Shown here in pieces: positions 56,252 to 64,000 of a DNA stretch of 64,000 bases (position 1 is the first letter of the stretch; every line of letters starts with the position of its first letter). This DNA comes from Celoporthe dispersa (Eukaryota; Ascomycota; Sordariomycetes; Diaporthales; Cryphonectriaceae): positions 992,001 to 1,056,000 of the forward strand of contig WAID01000002.1 in NCBI GenBank assembly GCA_016584495.1. Direction: 5' to 3'. Under the pieces are notes generated by a model. The model was not told the DNA's origin. It saw only the letters and a program-made list of their open reading frames with translations, and made no database searches. A program made the translations under genes and the position numbers.

Positions 56252-57955
56252 ATGATGATATCGTACACCACCATCAGCTTCTTCCTCGCAGCCTCAGCAG
56301 CCGCCGTGCTCACGGTCCTGGCCCTCACATGGCTCTTCACCACCATCCGCTACCACCTCGCGCTCCGCCAAAGGGCGACATCGTCGAGCCCGCCCCCATT
56401 CCCCTACACGATCCCATGGCTAGGCCAGGCGCGCTCCTTCCTCACCCCACAGCCAGGAGCCTTCTACGCAGGGCTCTTCTCGCGCCACCCCCGCGAGGCC
56501 GGCGCGTGCACCGTGCTGCTGGGCGGGCAGGCCATCCACCTGCTCAATTCGCCCTCTGCGGTGCAGGCCATATTTAGGCTGAAGCCCAGCGTGGCCAACA
56601 GGGAGGTGTTTGACGGCCTCGTGTTGCAGCAGTGCTGCGGCATGGGCGACGAGGACTGGGCGCAGTTCTCGACGGTCAAGGACAAGGGATCGCAGCTGAG
56701 CCATGAGTACATGCTCAGGCAGGCCAACGCCGACGAGCTGGCGCGCGAGTTCGTCAGATGTTTTGGGGACGTGCTCAGGGCGGACCGCCGCCGCCATCAG
56801 GACGGTGGGGGGACAACAACAAACCTGCCGGCACTGGTGGCAGCAGAGAGGTCGACCTCTACGCCTGGCTGCGGCGCCTTGCAGTTCGGCGCCTCCTGCA
56901 CCGCCTTCATGGGCCAACGGATCCAGGAGGAATACCCCGACTTCTACAGGGACTTTGATGCCTGGGACCGTGGCTTCATCGACCTCTTCTTCCGCCTACC
57001 CCGGATCATGGTCCCCAGCGTGTACGATGCCCGCGACAAGGCCATCGACGGCGTGACGAGGTGGATCAACGCTGTTGACCGCGAGACGGACTGCGCCGTG
57101 CCTGACCCGCATGACCCGACGGATGCCTGGGAGCCCAGCTGGGGCAGCCGTCTGCAGCGCGCCCGCCAGGCCTTGTGGCTGTCTGCTGGGATGAGCCCGC
57201 GTGGGAGGGCGTGCCTGGAGCTTGGGCTCGTGTTTGGCCTGAACTCCAACGCCATCCCTATCACGGGCTGGATGCTCATGCACATCCTCGACCCGGCCAA
57301 CACTGGCCTGCTGGCTCGGGTGCGCGCTGAGGCCGAGCGGGCGGCGACCAGGGCCCCGGCTGACCATGACGACGGCAGCGCGGTCGAGCTGGACATGCAG
57401 GTGCTGTCGAGCTCGCCGCTGCTGCAGAGCCTGTTGCACGAGACACTGCGGAAGTACACGGATGTGCTCGTCACGCGGCAGATGTTCGAGGACGTCACGC
57501 TCCCGCTCGACAGCGATGAGGAGGGGTCAAGCTCGCCGCGCCGGTGGCTACAGGTCAGGAAGGGCAGCAGGCTGCTGTGTCCTTCGCTGATGAACCACTG
57601 GGACTCGTTCTACTTCGATCACCCCCCTGCGGATGTATTCTACCCGGAGCGGTTCCTAGTGCCGGCTGATACGGGCAGCGGAGAGGAAAAGAAGGGCGAG
57701 TACGTGTTCAGCCCCGCGGCGGACGGGGGCAGGATGTGGCCGTGGGGAGGAGGCAGGACGATGTGTCCCGGCCGGCTGTTCGCGAAGCAGGAGGTCCTGG
57801 CTGCGGTGGCCCTCGTGCTGCTGTCGTTCGATGTGGTGCCTGCGGATGCGAAGACTTATCAGATTCCTGGGCTGGCCAGCGCGAAGCCTGGGACGACTGG
57901 GCTTGTTCCCGGGGGTGATGTGAGGGTCTTGCTCAGGGCTCGAGAGGACAAATAG
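56252..57955 (+). CDS. Cytochrome P450 monooxygenase
   Basis: A single exon of 567 residues. An N-terminal membrane anchor (FFLAASAAAVLTVLALTWLF) is followed by the Pro-rich hinge PPPFPYTIPWLG. The ExxR motif is in LLHETLRKYTDVLVTR and the heme-binding loop is WPWGGGRTMCPGR with Cys505 as ligand. The GGGRTMCPGR loop and the short I helix (LGLVFGLNSNAIPITGWML, without the usual AGxxT) recall the CYP7/CYP8-like group of fungal P450s, some of which are not classical monooxygenases. The ATG at 56252 is chosen because residues upstream are low complexity. The substrate is unknown. No other biosynthetic gene is adjacent. Confidence 0.9.
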   Translation: MMISYTTISFFLAASAAAVLTVLALTWLFTTIRYHLALRQRATSSSPPPFPYTIPWLGQARSFLTPQPGAFYAGLFSRHPREAGACTVLLGGQAIHLLNSPSAVQAIFRLKPSVANREVFDGLVLQQCCGMGDEDWAQFSTVKDKGSQLSHEYMLRQANADELAREFVRCFGDVLRADRRRHQDGGGTTTNLPALVAAERSTSTPGCGALQFGASCTAFMGQRIQEEYPDFYRDFDAWDRGFIDLFFRLPRIMVPSVYDARDKAIDGVTRWINAVDRETDCAVPDPHDPTDAWEPSWGSRLQRARQALWLSAGMSPRGRACLELGLVFGLNSNAIPITGWMLMHILDPANTGLLARVRAEAERAATRAPADHDDGSAVELDMQVLSSSPLLQSLLHETLRKYTDVLVTRQMFEDVTLPLDSDEEGSSSPRRWLQVRKGSRLLCPSLMNHWDSFYFDHPPADVFYPERFLVPADTGSGEEKKGEYVFSPAADGGRMWPWGGGRTMCPGRLFAKQEVLAAVALVLLSFDVVPADAKTYQIPGLASAKPGTTGLVPGGDVRVLLRAREDK

Positions 57956-58188
57956 GCGAGAGTGGTGTTGGAGATCCGGATTTGTGCCGACGAGGAAGGG
58001 TTTTCAGAAAAAAGTTTCCTTCTTTCCTTGTTGTAGACGTATATAAATGTATTTACACATACAGGGACACCCGTCCGTTTTCGCAGCCTTGCGTAGGGTA
58101 TCTCAATATATCATGATGCGCGTACTCTAGTTCTAGCTCTTTAGAGAGAAACCAAAACTGCAGATTAGTGGTCATCCTCCAGACGCAT

Positions 58189-58914
58189 TCAGGCGCCCTC
58201 GCCCAGATACTTGTCCAGATCAACCCGCCCAAAGATCTGCTGCTGCAGCCTATCCGTCCTCCTCCGATCCTCAGCCGCCATCTTGCGCACCTTCTTCGCA
58301 TCTAAGAGTTTCGGCCTCTCCTTCTTCTTCACCTGGAAATCCCCGGGCACCACCACCCCGATCCCAAAGGTGTCGTCCTTCGGCTTAGGCTTGAGGGGAT
58401 GCTGGACCCCCTGACCCGCGGCGCCCAGCCCTGTCCTGGAGTCAGGGTCCCATCCTTGGGCCTCGAGGACGGACAGGCCCATGCGGGATCGCACGACGGC
58501 GGACGGCGGGTGTGAGTGGGCGAGGCAGACCTGGTGAGCGATCGAGGCCTCGTGGTGACTACTGCCCTTGCCCTTCTCCTGGCCGTCGCTGCCTGCCGCC
58601 TGAGCTGATGTGATGGGGAGTCTGCAGATCTCGCATACCTCATCCTCTGCAGCGCCCACGTCCTCGGCCTGCCTCGACCCCAGCTGGGAGGTGGGTTCAT
58701 CTGACTCCTTCTTCTTCTTCAAGACCATGCTCAGGTAGAAGTTGCTGACCGACCTGCCCTGGGCCTCTTCGTCTGAAAAATCTGTCGTCGCCTTGGGGTC
58801 CTCGGTGGACGCGGGCACGAACTTGATCTCGTTCCTCCTGAGGCCTGAGCCGAAGGGCCTCCTGTGTTGGAGGGGCACATCGTCGTCGAGGTCATTGTGC
58901 CCATCCTCTGACAT
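58189..58914 (-). CDS. G-patch domain protein (GPATCH11/Cmg1 type)
   Basis: A single exon of 241 residues. G-patch proteins bind RNA and activate DEAH helicases. The start MSEDGHNDLDDDVPL is acidic. A possible small zinc site is formed by CEIC and HQVCLAH. The G-patch core is RSRMGLSVLEAQGWDPDSR followed by GLGAAGQGVQHPLKPKPK, and DDTFGIGVVV is typical of the GPATCH11/CCDC75 family. A basic helix follows (RPKLLDAKKVRKMAAEDRR), ending VDLDKYLGEGA. It is convergent with the P450 and divergent from the SDR gene. Family placement is good; the helicase partner is unknown. Confidence 0.85.
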   Translation of the reverse strand: MSEDGHNDLDDDVPLQHRRPFGSGLRRNEIKFVPASTEDPKATTDFSDEEAQGRSVSNFYLSMVLKKKKESDEPTSQLGSRQAEDVGAAEDEVCEICRLPITSAQAAGSDGQEKGKGSSHHEASIAHQVCLAHSHPPSAVVRSRMGLSVLEAQGWDPDSRTGLGAAGQGVQHPLKPKPKDDTFGIGVVVPGDFQVKKKERPKLLDAKKVRKMAAEDRRRTDRLQQQIFGRVDLDKYLGEGA

Positions 58915-59518
58915 TGCAAAAAGAAAAAGAAAGAAAAAAAAAGGGTGCCTCCTAGTTCGATGAAAGCCAGTCTGCCCAACGGTTTTATCTCTTTCGTAGG
59001 CGCTTGTATATGTTGGCTTGATAGGTCCAGGGCGACTTCTTTATATGTTCGTCACTTGATGCAGGAGACAAGAGCTGAGAGCTGCTCAGTACAGGGGAAG
59101 ACTTCTGGACTGGGGACTTCTAAAAGAAGGTTGACTTAGTACGCCACAGTGGCCCAAGGCCTAGAACCATAGTAGCGTCACACTGGCTCGGTAGCAGCCG
59201 GTGGCGCGTCAGGGGGTTCCCTAGTCCCCCGACGAGGCCCCTGCCTGCCTAGTGAACCCACTGACGCAAGCCCTTGCGGGTACGGTAGCTGGAGCTTTGT
59301 CCCGTCCCATCTTCAGTACGAGCAAGGCCAACTCAGCCCCCTTTCCTTCCTCTTCCTCGACGACGACGACAACAACAACAACAAAATCAACGGCAACACC
59401 TCACCTCGACCACTTTACCTCCTCGCCATTGCAGCACAGCCCCCCCTCTCTCTCTCACTCACGACATGCTGCCGTAAATTAGCCTCCATCTCCTCACAAG
59501 CGAACTCGTCTCGTCACA
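58915..59518. promoter_or_regulatory. Divergent promoter region G-patch / SDR
   Basis: About 600 bases between outward-facing genes. A run of GACAAC-type triplets lies at about 59361-59384 and a CT run at about 59448-59458, close to the SDR start. No gene seen. Confidence 0.5.
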
Positions 59519-60823
59519 ATGCCGATTCCCTTCCTCATCAACGTCTTCTACCAGGGCTGGCCCGACCACTTCCCTAGCCCCTGGAAGGTCCTGGCCGCGA
59601 CGTCCGCCTTCGGCAGTGTGGCTCTGCTCAAGCGCTACTGCAATGGTGCCATGAACCCCTCCGACCGCAACATGCACGGGCGTGTCGTGCTCATGACGGG
59701 CGGGACCTCGGGCATCGGCGCCGAGGTCGCCAGGGAGCTCGCGGGCCGCGGCGCCCAGCTCGTCCTGCTCACACGCCTGCCGGCCTCGGACCCTTTCCTC
59801 GTCGAGTACATCGACGACCTGCGCGCCCGCACGGGAAACCAGATGATCTATACGGAGCAGGTCGACCTGACGGACCTGCTGAGCGTGCGGCAGTTCGCGA
59901 CGAAATGGATCGACAACGCGCCGCCGCGGAGGCTGGACATGATCATACTATGCGCGGCGACCCTGACGCCGCCCGGCAAGAGCAGGAGCGTGACCAAGGA
60001 CGGGGTCGAGGAGACGTGGATGGTCAACTACCTAGCCAACTTCCACCTGCTAGGCATCCTCAGCCCGGCCATCAAGGCACAGCCGTTCGACCGCGACGTG
60101 CGCATCATCCTCTCCACCTGCTCGAGTTACATCCGGTCGCCGCTGCTGGAGGATGCCAAGGCCCACGCGACGGACAAGAAGGACTGGTCGCCGGGACGTG
60201 CCTACGCCAGCAGCAAGCTGGCCCTCATGACGTTCGCGCAGGCGTTCCAGAAGCACCTGGACTCGTACAAGCGGCCCGACGAGCTGCCCATGAACGCCAA
60301 GGTGGTCTTGGTGGACCCGGGCTTCTCGAAGACGCCGGGGATGAGGAGATGGCTGACGCGGGGCTCCCTGTGGGGCCTGCTGGCCTACCTGCTGTCCTAC
60401 GCCCTCATGTGGATGTTCCTGAAGCCGCCGCTGATGGCGGCCCAGTCCATCCTGTTTGCAGCCTTTGACGGCAGCATCATTCGGGACCCGGGCGGCAAGC
60501 TGATCAAGGAGTGCATAGAGGTGGACCTGGCGAGAAAGGACGTCAAGGACGAGGAGGCCGCCAAGAAGCTGTGGCTGTCGAGCGACAAGCTCATCGAGAC
60601 GACAGAGAAGCAGGCGGCGCTGCGGAAGGCCAAGGAGAGGAAGAGGCGGGAGGAGGCAGAGAACCAGGACAAGGCGGAGCAGGATAAGAAGCAGAGGGCA
60701 GAGGAGATCGAGGCGCTGGTCAACACGATCAAGAAGGGCAAGGCGAAGGAGAAGGAGGAGGCTGCGAAGAAGAAAGGAAAGGACAAGAAGAAGGGCCAGC
60801 CTGGGAAGAAGGCTGTCTCATAG
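59519..60823 (+). CDS. Short-chain dehydrogenase with Lys-rich coiled-coil tail, probably membrane-associated
   Basis: A single exon of 434 residues. The cofactor motif TGGTSGIG (about residue 60), the catalytic Ser region ILSTCSS and YASSK (Tyr-x3-Lys) are intact, so it should be an active classical SDR of the retinol-dehydrogenase-like group. A hydrophobic stretch precedes the Rossmann fold, and a second, LLAYLLSYALMWMFL, follows the catalytic domain, consistent with binding to the ER or lipid droplets. The last 90 residues are a highly charged Lys/Glu helix (KAKERKRREEAENQDKAE, KKKGKDKKKGQPGKK). The substrate is unknown. No frame break. Confidence 0.88.
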   Translation: MPIPFLINVFYQGWPDHFPSPWKVLAATSAFGSVALLKRYCNGAMNPSDRNMHGRVVLMTGGTSGIGAEVARELAGRGAQLVLLTRLPASDPFLVEYIDDLRARTGNQMIYTEQVDLTDLLSVRQFATKWIDNAPPRRLDMIILCAATLTPPGKSRSVTKDGVEETWMVNYLANFHLLGILSPAIKAQPFDRDVRIILSTCSSYIRSPLLEDAKAHATDKKDWSPGRAYASSKLALMTFAQAFQKHLDSYKRPDELPMNAKVVLVDPGFSKTPGMRRWLTRGSLWGLLAYLLSYALMWMFLKPPLMAAQSILFAAFDGSIIRDPGGKLIKECIEVDLARKDVKDEEAAKKLWLSSDKLIETTEKQAALRKAKERKRREEAENQDKAEQDKKQRAEEIEALVNTIKKGKAKEKEEAAKKKGKDKKKGQPGKKAVS

Positions 60824-61355
60824 CCTCGCATGACACTAGCAGAACGACTTGGGCAGGCGAGTTTAAACAGTATCAGCCTCGTAACTACCGAGCAGGCGCC
60901 GTTACTCCTTGCTGAGCTATGTGTGACAACTGCTGAAGATGTATATGAATAGAGAACCTCCATGAACAAAAGAGCAAAGGTAACAAAATGCTGGCAAATC
61001 AGCCAAGGAAAGGAAATTTGGCAGATTTTGAGGACCCTGAAATATATGTCAAGGCAAGGTTGCACCTCGGCCTGGACATGACAACTGCGGGGCTGGCAAC
61101 TTAGTAGCTAATAAATAGCAGCATATAACCTTGACGGCTAGTGATCATCATCAGTACAGTATGAACCAACCAACAACCAACCCATTGAGCCCCGCCCATT
61201 CATTCTTATTCTTACGAGAACTGCCAGACCGAGTGGAGGGTAAAAAGAAGAGTCTTATCTCTTTGCTCGGCCGTCCCCCTACACAACAGACAAGCCGACC
61301 GACGCGACAATCCCTCCCCAAATATCTCTCTCCCTCTCTCTCTCTCACACACAAA
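60824..61355. other. Intergenic region SDR to Q-rich gene
   Basis: About 530 bases with the SDR 3' end and a CT-rich stretch (about 61326-61347) directly before the next start codon. No gene seen. Confidence 0.6.
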
Positions 61356-61685
61356 ATGTCCCGTCCGCCACAGCAGCCGCCCATACCACACCAGCTACTC
61401 GGCCCCTTCCAAGCCGCATGGGAGAGGCACGTCCGGCCACCACCACCACAGTTCGACGCCGCCGTCTGCCACCCAGTCTTCTTCACCCCCCGGCTCACGA
61501 GGCCCTCCCTGCAGCAGCAGCATCAACAACAACAACAACAACAACAACAGGCGGCGGGCATACCGCCGTCCACGAGTCACCTGGGGATGATGATGAGTCC
61601 CGTTGCGCATGGGTATGTGTATCAGAATGGACAGCAGCAGCAGCAGCAGCAGCAGAAGGGGACGGTGGGGATGCCTAGGTTATGA
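61356..61685 (+). CDS. Small Gln/Pro-rich protein, hypothetical
   Basis: 109 residues from ATG 61356 (ACAAA context, after a CT-rich leader). It begins MSRPPQQPPIPHQLLGPFQ and has two Gln runs, near residues 53-66 and 92-99, encoded by mixed CAA/CAG codons. The segment between, LLGPFQAAWERHVRPPPPQ, looks ordered. No domain recognised. The good leader and start context favour a real gene, but it could be chance. Confidence 0.45.
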   Translation: MSRPPQQPPIPHQLLGPFQAAWERHVRPPPPQFDAAVCHPVFFTPRLTRPSLQQQHQQQQQQQQQAAGIPPSTSHLGMMMSPVAHGYVYQNGQQQQQQQQKGTVGMPRL

Positions 61686-62345
61686 TGATGGGAATGTGTG
61701 GGTTGGTGGGGCCTGAGAAAGGATGGGTGGATGGATGGACTGGTGTAAAGGTGGACTGGGTCACTAGTTGAGACGATTGATTGAGGAGACATCTGCCCTT
61801 TTTTTCCTTCTTTTTTTTCTCTCTTGGTTTTCCTGCAAAAAATACTTTGGCACATTGTGTTATGGAGTGTGTCGGTCGGTGCGGTGGGTGGGACGGACGG
61901 TGGTGGTCATGCATGCAATGCAAATGAATTGTCCCTCAAGAGACTATCATCATACCGATCGTGTCTTAAGAGCAGAGCAAGGTGACGAATTTCCAATTTC
62001 ACTTCGTCAAAAGGCAAGCAAGCCCGAGGTCCAAGGTATCGATACAACAAAGAGAAGAATTTCCCACCAGTCCTCATAGCTGATCAGTCTGCCGTCAAAG
62101 AAACCACCGGGACGGAGCAACGTAATAGTTCAGGTGAAGGCTTGCTGCTGGTGATTGCCCCTCCCCATCCTGAACGCCAAATAAAAAAAAAACAAATTAA
62201 TAATATCAGACAGAATCACGCTTTGCCAAGTCAGTGTATAGCCAGGCACCGGCCCTTAGCCCACAATGAGGGCAGCAAGCACCGCCGCGAGGGCGACGAG
62301 CCCAAAGACCAGGATCATCAGGCCCACCAGCTCACCACCCGACTT
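61686..62345. other. Convergent intergenic region Q-rich gene / VAMP7-like
   Basis: About 660 bases. It holds T- and A-rich sequence (61800-61850, 62180-62205). Within it, at 62256-62345 on the minus strand, an open frame continues past the VAMP7-like stop codon (see findings). Confidence 0.6.
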
Positions 62346-63147
62346 CTAGCCGGTCTTGAGGGCGATGACGATCGCGAGGACGATCAGGATGACGACCAGC
62401 GCCAGCAGGCCCATCAGCTTGACGTTCTTCCACCACATCTGCCTCTTAAGCCCCCCTGCTCCGGACGCGGAATTCCCTCGCCGACCCGCCCAGCCGGTCC
62501 GTCTTGTCCACCAGCAGGTCGATCCGCTCGCCGCGCTCCAGCAGGCCCTCGATGTTGCGCGTCATGATCCCCCGCACGTCGTCGATCTCCCTCTGCGCGT
62601 TCGTGATCGCGTCGTCCCGCCCGCCGCTCGTGGTGCCGTAGTCCACCATTAGGCCCTTCAGCTCGGCGTTGAAAGATCCCGCCCCGTAGTTGGGCATGTC
62701 ACTGAAGTCGGATGAGGCGGCTGGGAACTGCGCGAAGAAGCGCTTGCGGATCTCGAACAGGAAGCCGAACGGCACGCGGCGGCCCAGGGAGGACTCGGCG
62801 ATCACGAGGAACGTCAGTCCGCCCGCTGAGGGGGGAGCCGTCATGCTCGGAGGGGGCCTCAGAGATATAGTGGATGTGGTGGTTGCCGTGGGTGTAGGTG
62901 AGCTTCTGCGGCGTGTCGTGGTTGATCTTGGGCAGGATGAGGGACGCGAGGGACGAGGTCTGGGAGGAGGCGGACGTGGTGCACTCGGAGAGGATGGTGC
63001 TGTTGTGGGCTATACATGAGCTGGGGGAGGGGGGAGAGGCCGTCCCGTCAGTACAAACTGTCTCGTCTTCGATAAAAAGTGTTGCCTGGAGAGGAGGGGA
63101 TGGACTTACTAGAGCAACGGCGTCGCAGGCGTCGACGAGGAAGCCAT
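62346..63147 (-). CDS. VAMP7-like longin R-SNARE (Nyv1 type)
   Basis: A vacuolar or endosomal SNARE. Minus-strand exons 63147-63110 and 63020-62346 give 236 residues. The start is MASSSTPATPLLY|SCIAHNSTIL. The longin domain includes HYISEAPSE and GLTFLVIAESSLGRRVPFGFL. The SNARE motif NIEGLLERGERIDLLVDKTD has the zero-layer Arg. The membrane anchor is MGLLALVVILIVLAIVIAL, ending KTG. Two extra bases break the frame: G6 at 62830-62835 and C6 at 62451-62456 on the plus strand, each needing one base fewer. Joined, the order longin-SNARE-anchor is complete. In yeast Nyv1 acts in vacuole fusion with Ykt6, which is also in this window. Confidence 0.9.
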
Positions 63148-63681
63148 TATCACGAGGGAATGCTACGGGCAGCGGCAATTGATATAATGACGATTAATCT
63201 GGATAAGTCGATCAAGGTCTCGATGATAGATGAGGCAGTTTGAATGACAACAAGTCAAGATTGCCCAGCTGGTCTGGTGTGAGGGTCGTTGTGGTGTTGT
63301 GCCCAGATGCTCAGCTCTGTATGAGAAGGGCAGTTTCCTAGACACGGCCTTGTCTTTGACAGCCATCATCGCTGGGGGAGCCACCTGCAGGGATGCTGAG
63401 TGCTTGCTTGATGACGACTGCTGACAGCGCATGCACATCCCTGCAGGGGACTGCTACAGCGTTGCGGCAGGCAAAACTGCAGGGCACCATGACCGCATAC
63501 TATAGCGGCAGAAGAAGGCCAAAAAAAAAAAAAAAAGTTCTCGGGATGCAGGTGTGAAAAGTCGCGGCCGACATGTCATCGAGTTGAGACACGCGTTGAC
63601 ACCAACGCCCCCGCGCTCGCTTCCCCTTTATCTTCTTTTTTTCTACCACTATGTTCTCAGTGGCCCTGTTGAATTGCGGCC
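63148..63681. promoter_or_regulatory. Divergent promoter region VAMP7-like / right-edge gene
   Basis: About 530 bases between outward-facing genes, with an A run of fifteen near 63522-63536. No gene seen. Confidence 0.5.
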
Positions 63682-64000
63682 ATGAAGTCCATATGGAGAA
63701 CTGCTTGGGCACTTGAACGACGATCTCCTGCCCTTCTCCCGACCGTCTCTGCTGCTGGTGTTCCTGGGTCGAGGAGGTACCGGTCACACCCTCGCCAAGA
63801 CCCAGGGAGAAGTGGCAGATCGTCTTATGATGTGAGTGGGCTCCTCCTCCTCCTCCTCCTCCTCCCTCCTCCGGACCCTGATTATGGTAAATATGTTATC
63901 AGGCTGACAATCTGCAGTCGACGGGTCTCAATGTCCACTCGCACGTAGCCATCCAAAACCTCAAAGAAAGCCTCGGGTCGCAAGCACAAAAGATGCATCC
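63682..64000 (+). CDS. Start of an unidentified, probably mitochondrial protein, 3' partial
   Basis: Exon 1 is 63682-63831 (50 codons, MKSIWRTAWALERRSPAL...), rich in Arg, Ala and Ser and poor in acidic residues, so probably a mitochondrial presequence. A gtgagt donor and a gctgac...tctgcag 3' site define an intron at 63832-63917, with a CTC tract inside. Exon 2 starts in phase with STGLNVHSHVAIQNLKESL and runs off the right edge. I do not recognise the family from these residues. Confidence 0.6.
63841..63864. repeat. CTC trinucleotide tract in an intron
   Basis: About seven CTC units just after the donor of the first intron of the right-edge gene. Confidence 0.8.

Overview
The window is a stretch of nuclear DNA from a filamentous ascomycete fungus, most likely a Sordariomycete. 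The evidence is short GT-AG introns with fungal-type branch sites, compact GC-rich coding regions, and genes typical of this group: a KapC-type bZIP factor, DASH subunit Dad4, INO80 subunits Arp5 and Ies6, Nca2, Erg25 and Slh1. I see no tRNA, rRNA, CRISPR array, complete transposon or viral sequence. The genus cannot be told from the sequence.

Layout, left to right. 82-2912 (+) is the PP4 regulatory subunit Psy2, cut by the left edge. 2913-10665 is a long region with no gene I can support, leading into the bZIP gene kapC (10666-13283, +), which probably has a 1.6 kb first intron. ARP5 (14959-17519, -) and pterin-4a-carbinolamine dehydratase (18116-18788, +) are divergent. ERG25 (19230-20396, -) and NCA2 (21921-24183, +) are divergent, followed by the Rab GTPase SEC4 (25376-26476, +). 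A large mitochondrial-type protein with RRM-like segments (27582-30502, -) is divergent from the AAA ATPase AFG2 (31200-33547, +). Next come DAD4 (33803-34237, -), IES6 (34655-35353, +), an NAD(P)-dependent reductase (36252-37346, -), GOT1 (38217-38878, +) and profilin (39384-40132, -). After a 4 kb gene-free gap come a disordered protein (44084-46018, +), the SNARE YKT6 (47030-48642, -), the giant helicase SLH1 (49308-55325, +), a TspO-like 5' fragment (55646-55760), a cytochrome P450 (56252-57955, +), a G-patch protein (58189-58914, -), a short-chain dehydrogenase (59519-60823, +), a Q-rich small protein (61356-61685, +), a VAMP7-like R-SNARE (62346-63147, -) and the start of another gene at the right edge (63682 onward, +).

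Most genes are unrelated housekeeping genes. Two themes recur. Arp5 and Ies6, which form one module of the INO80 remodeller, lie about 17 kb apart. Four secretory or vacuolar trafficking genes (SEC4, GOT1, YKT6, VAMP7-like) lie within 38 kb.

An important caveat is that at least twelve single-base breaks of reading frame occur in nine otherwise well-conserved genes, most of them in short runs of one base. The simplest reading is uncorrected sequencing indels. Annotation by plain open reading frames would therefore split or truncate many of these genes, so the gene models below join the frames and name each break.
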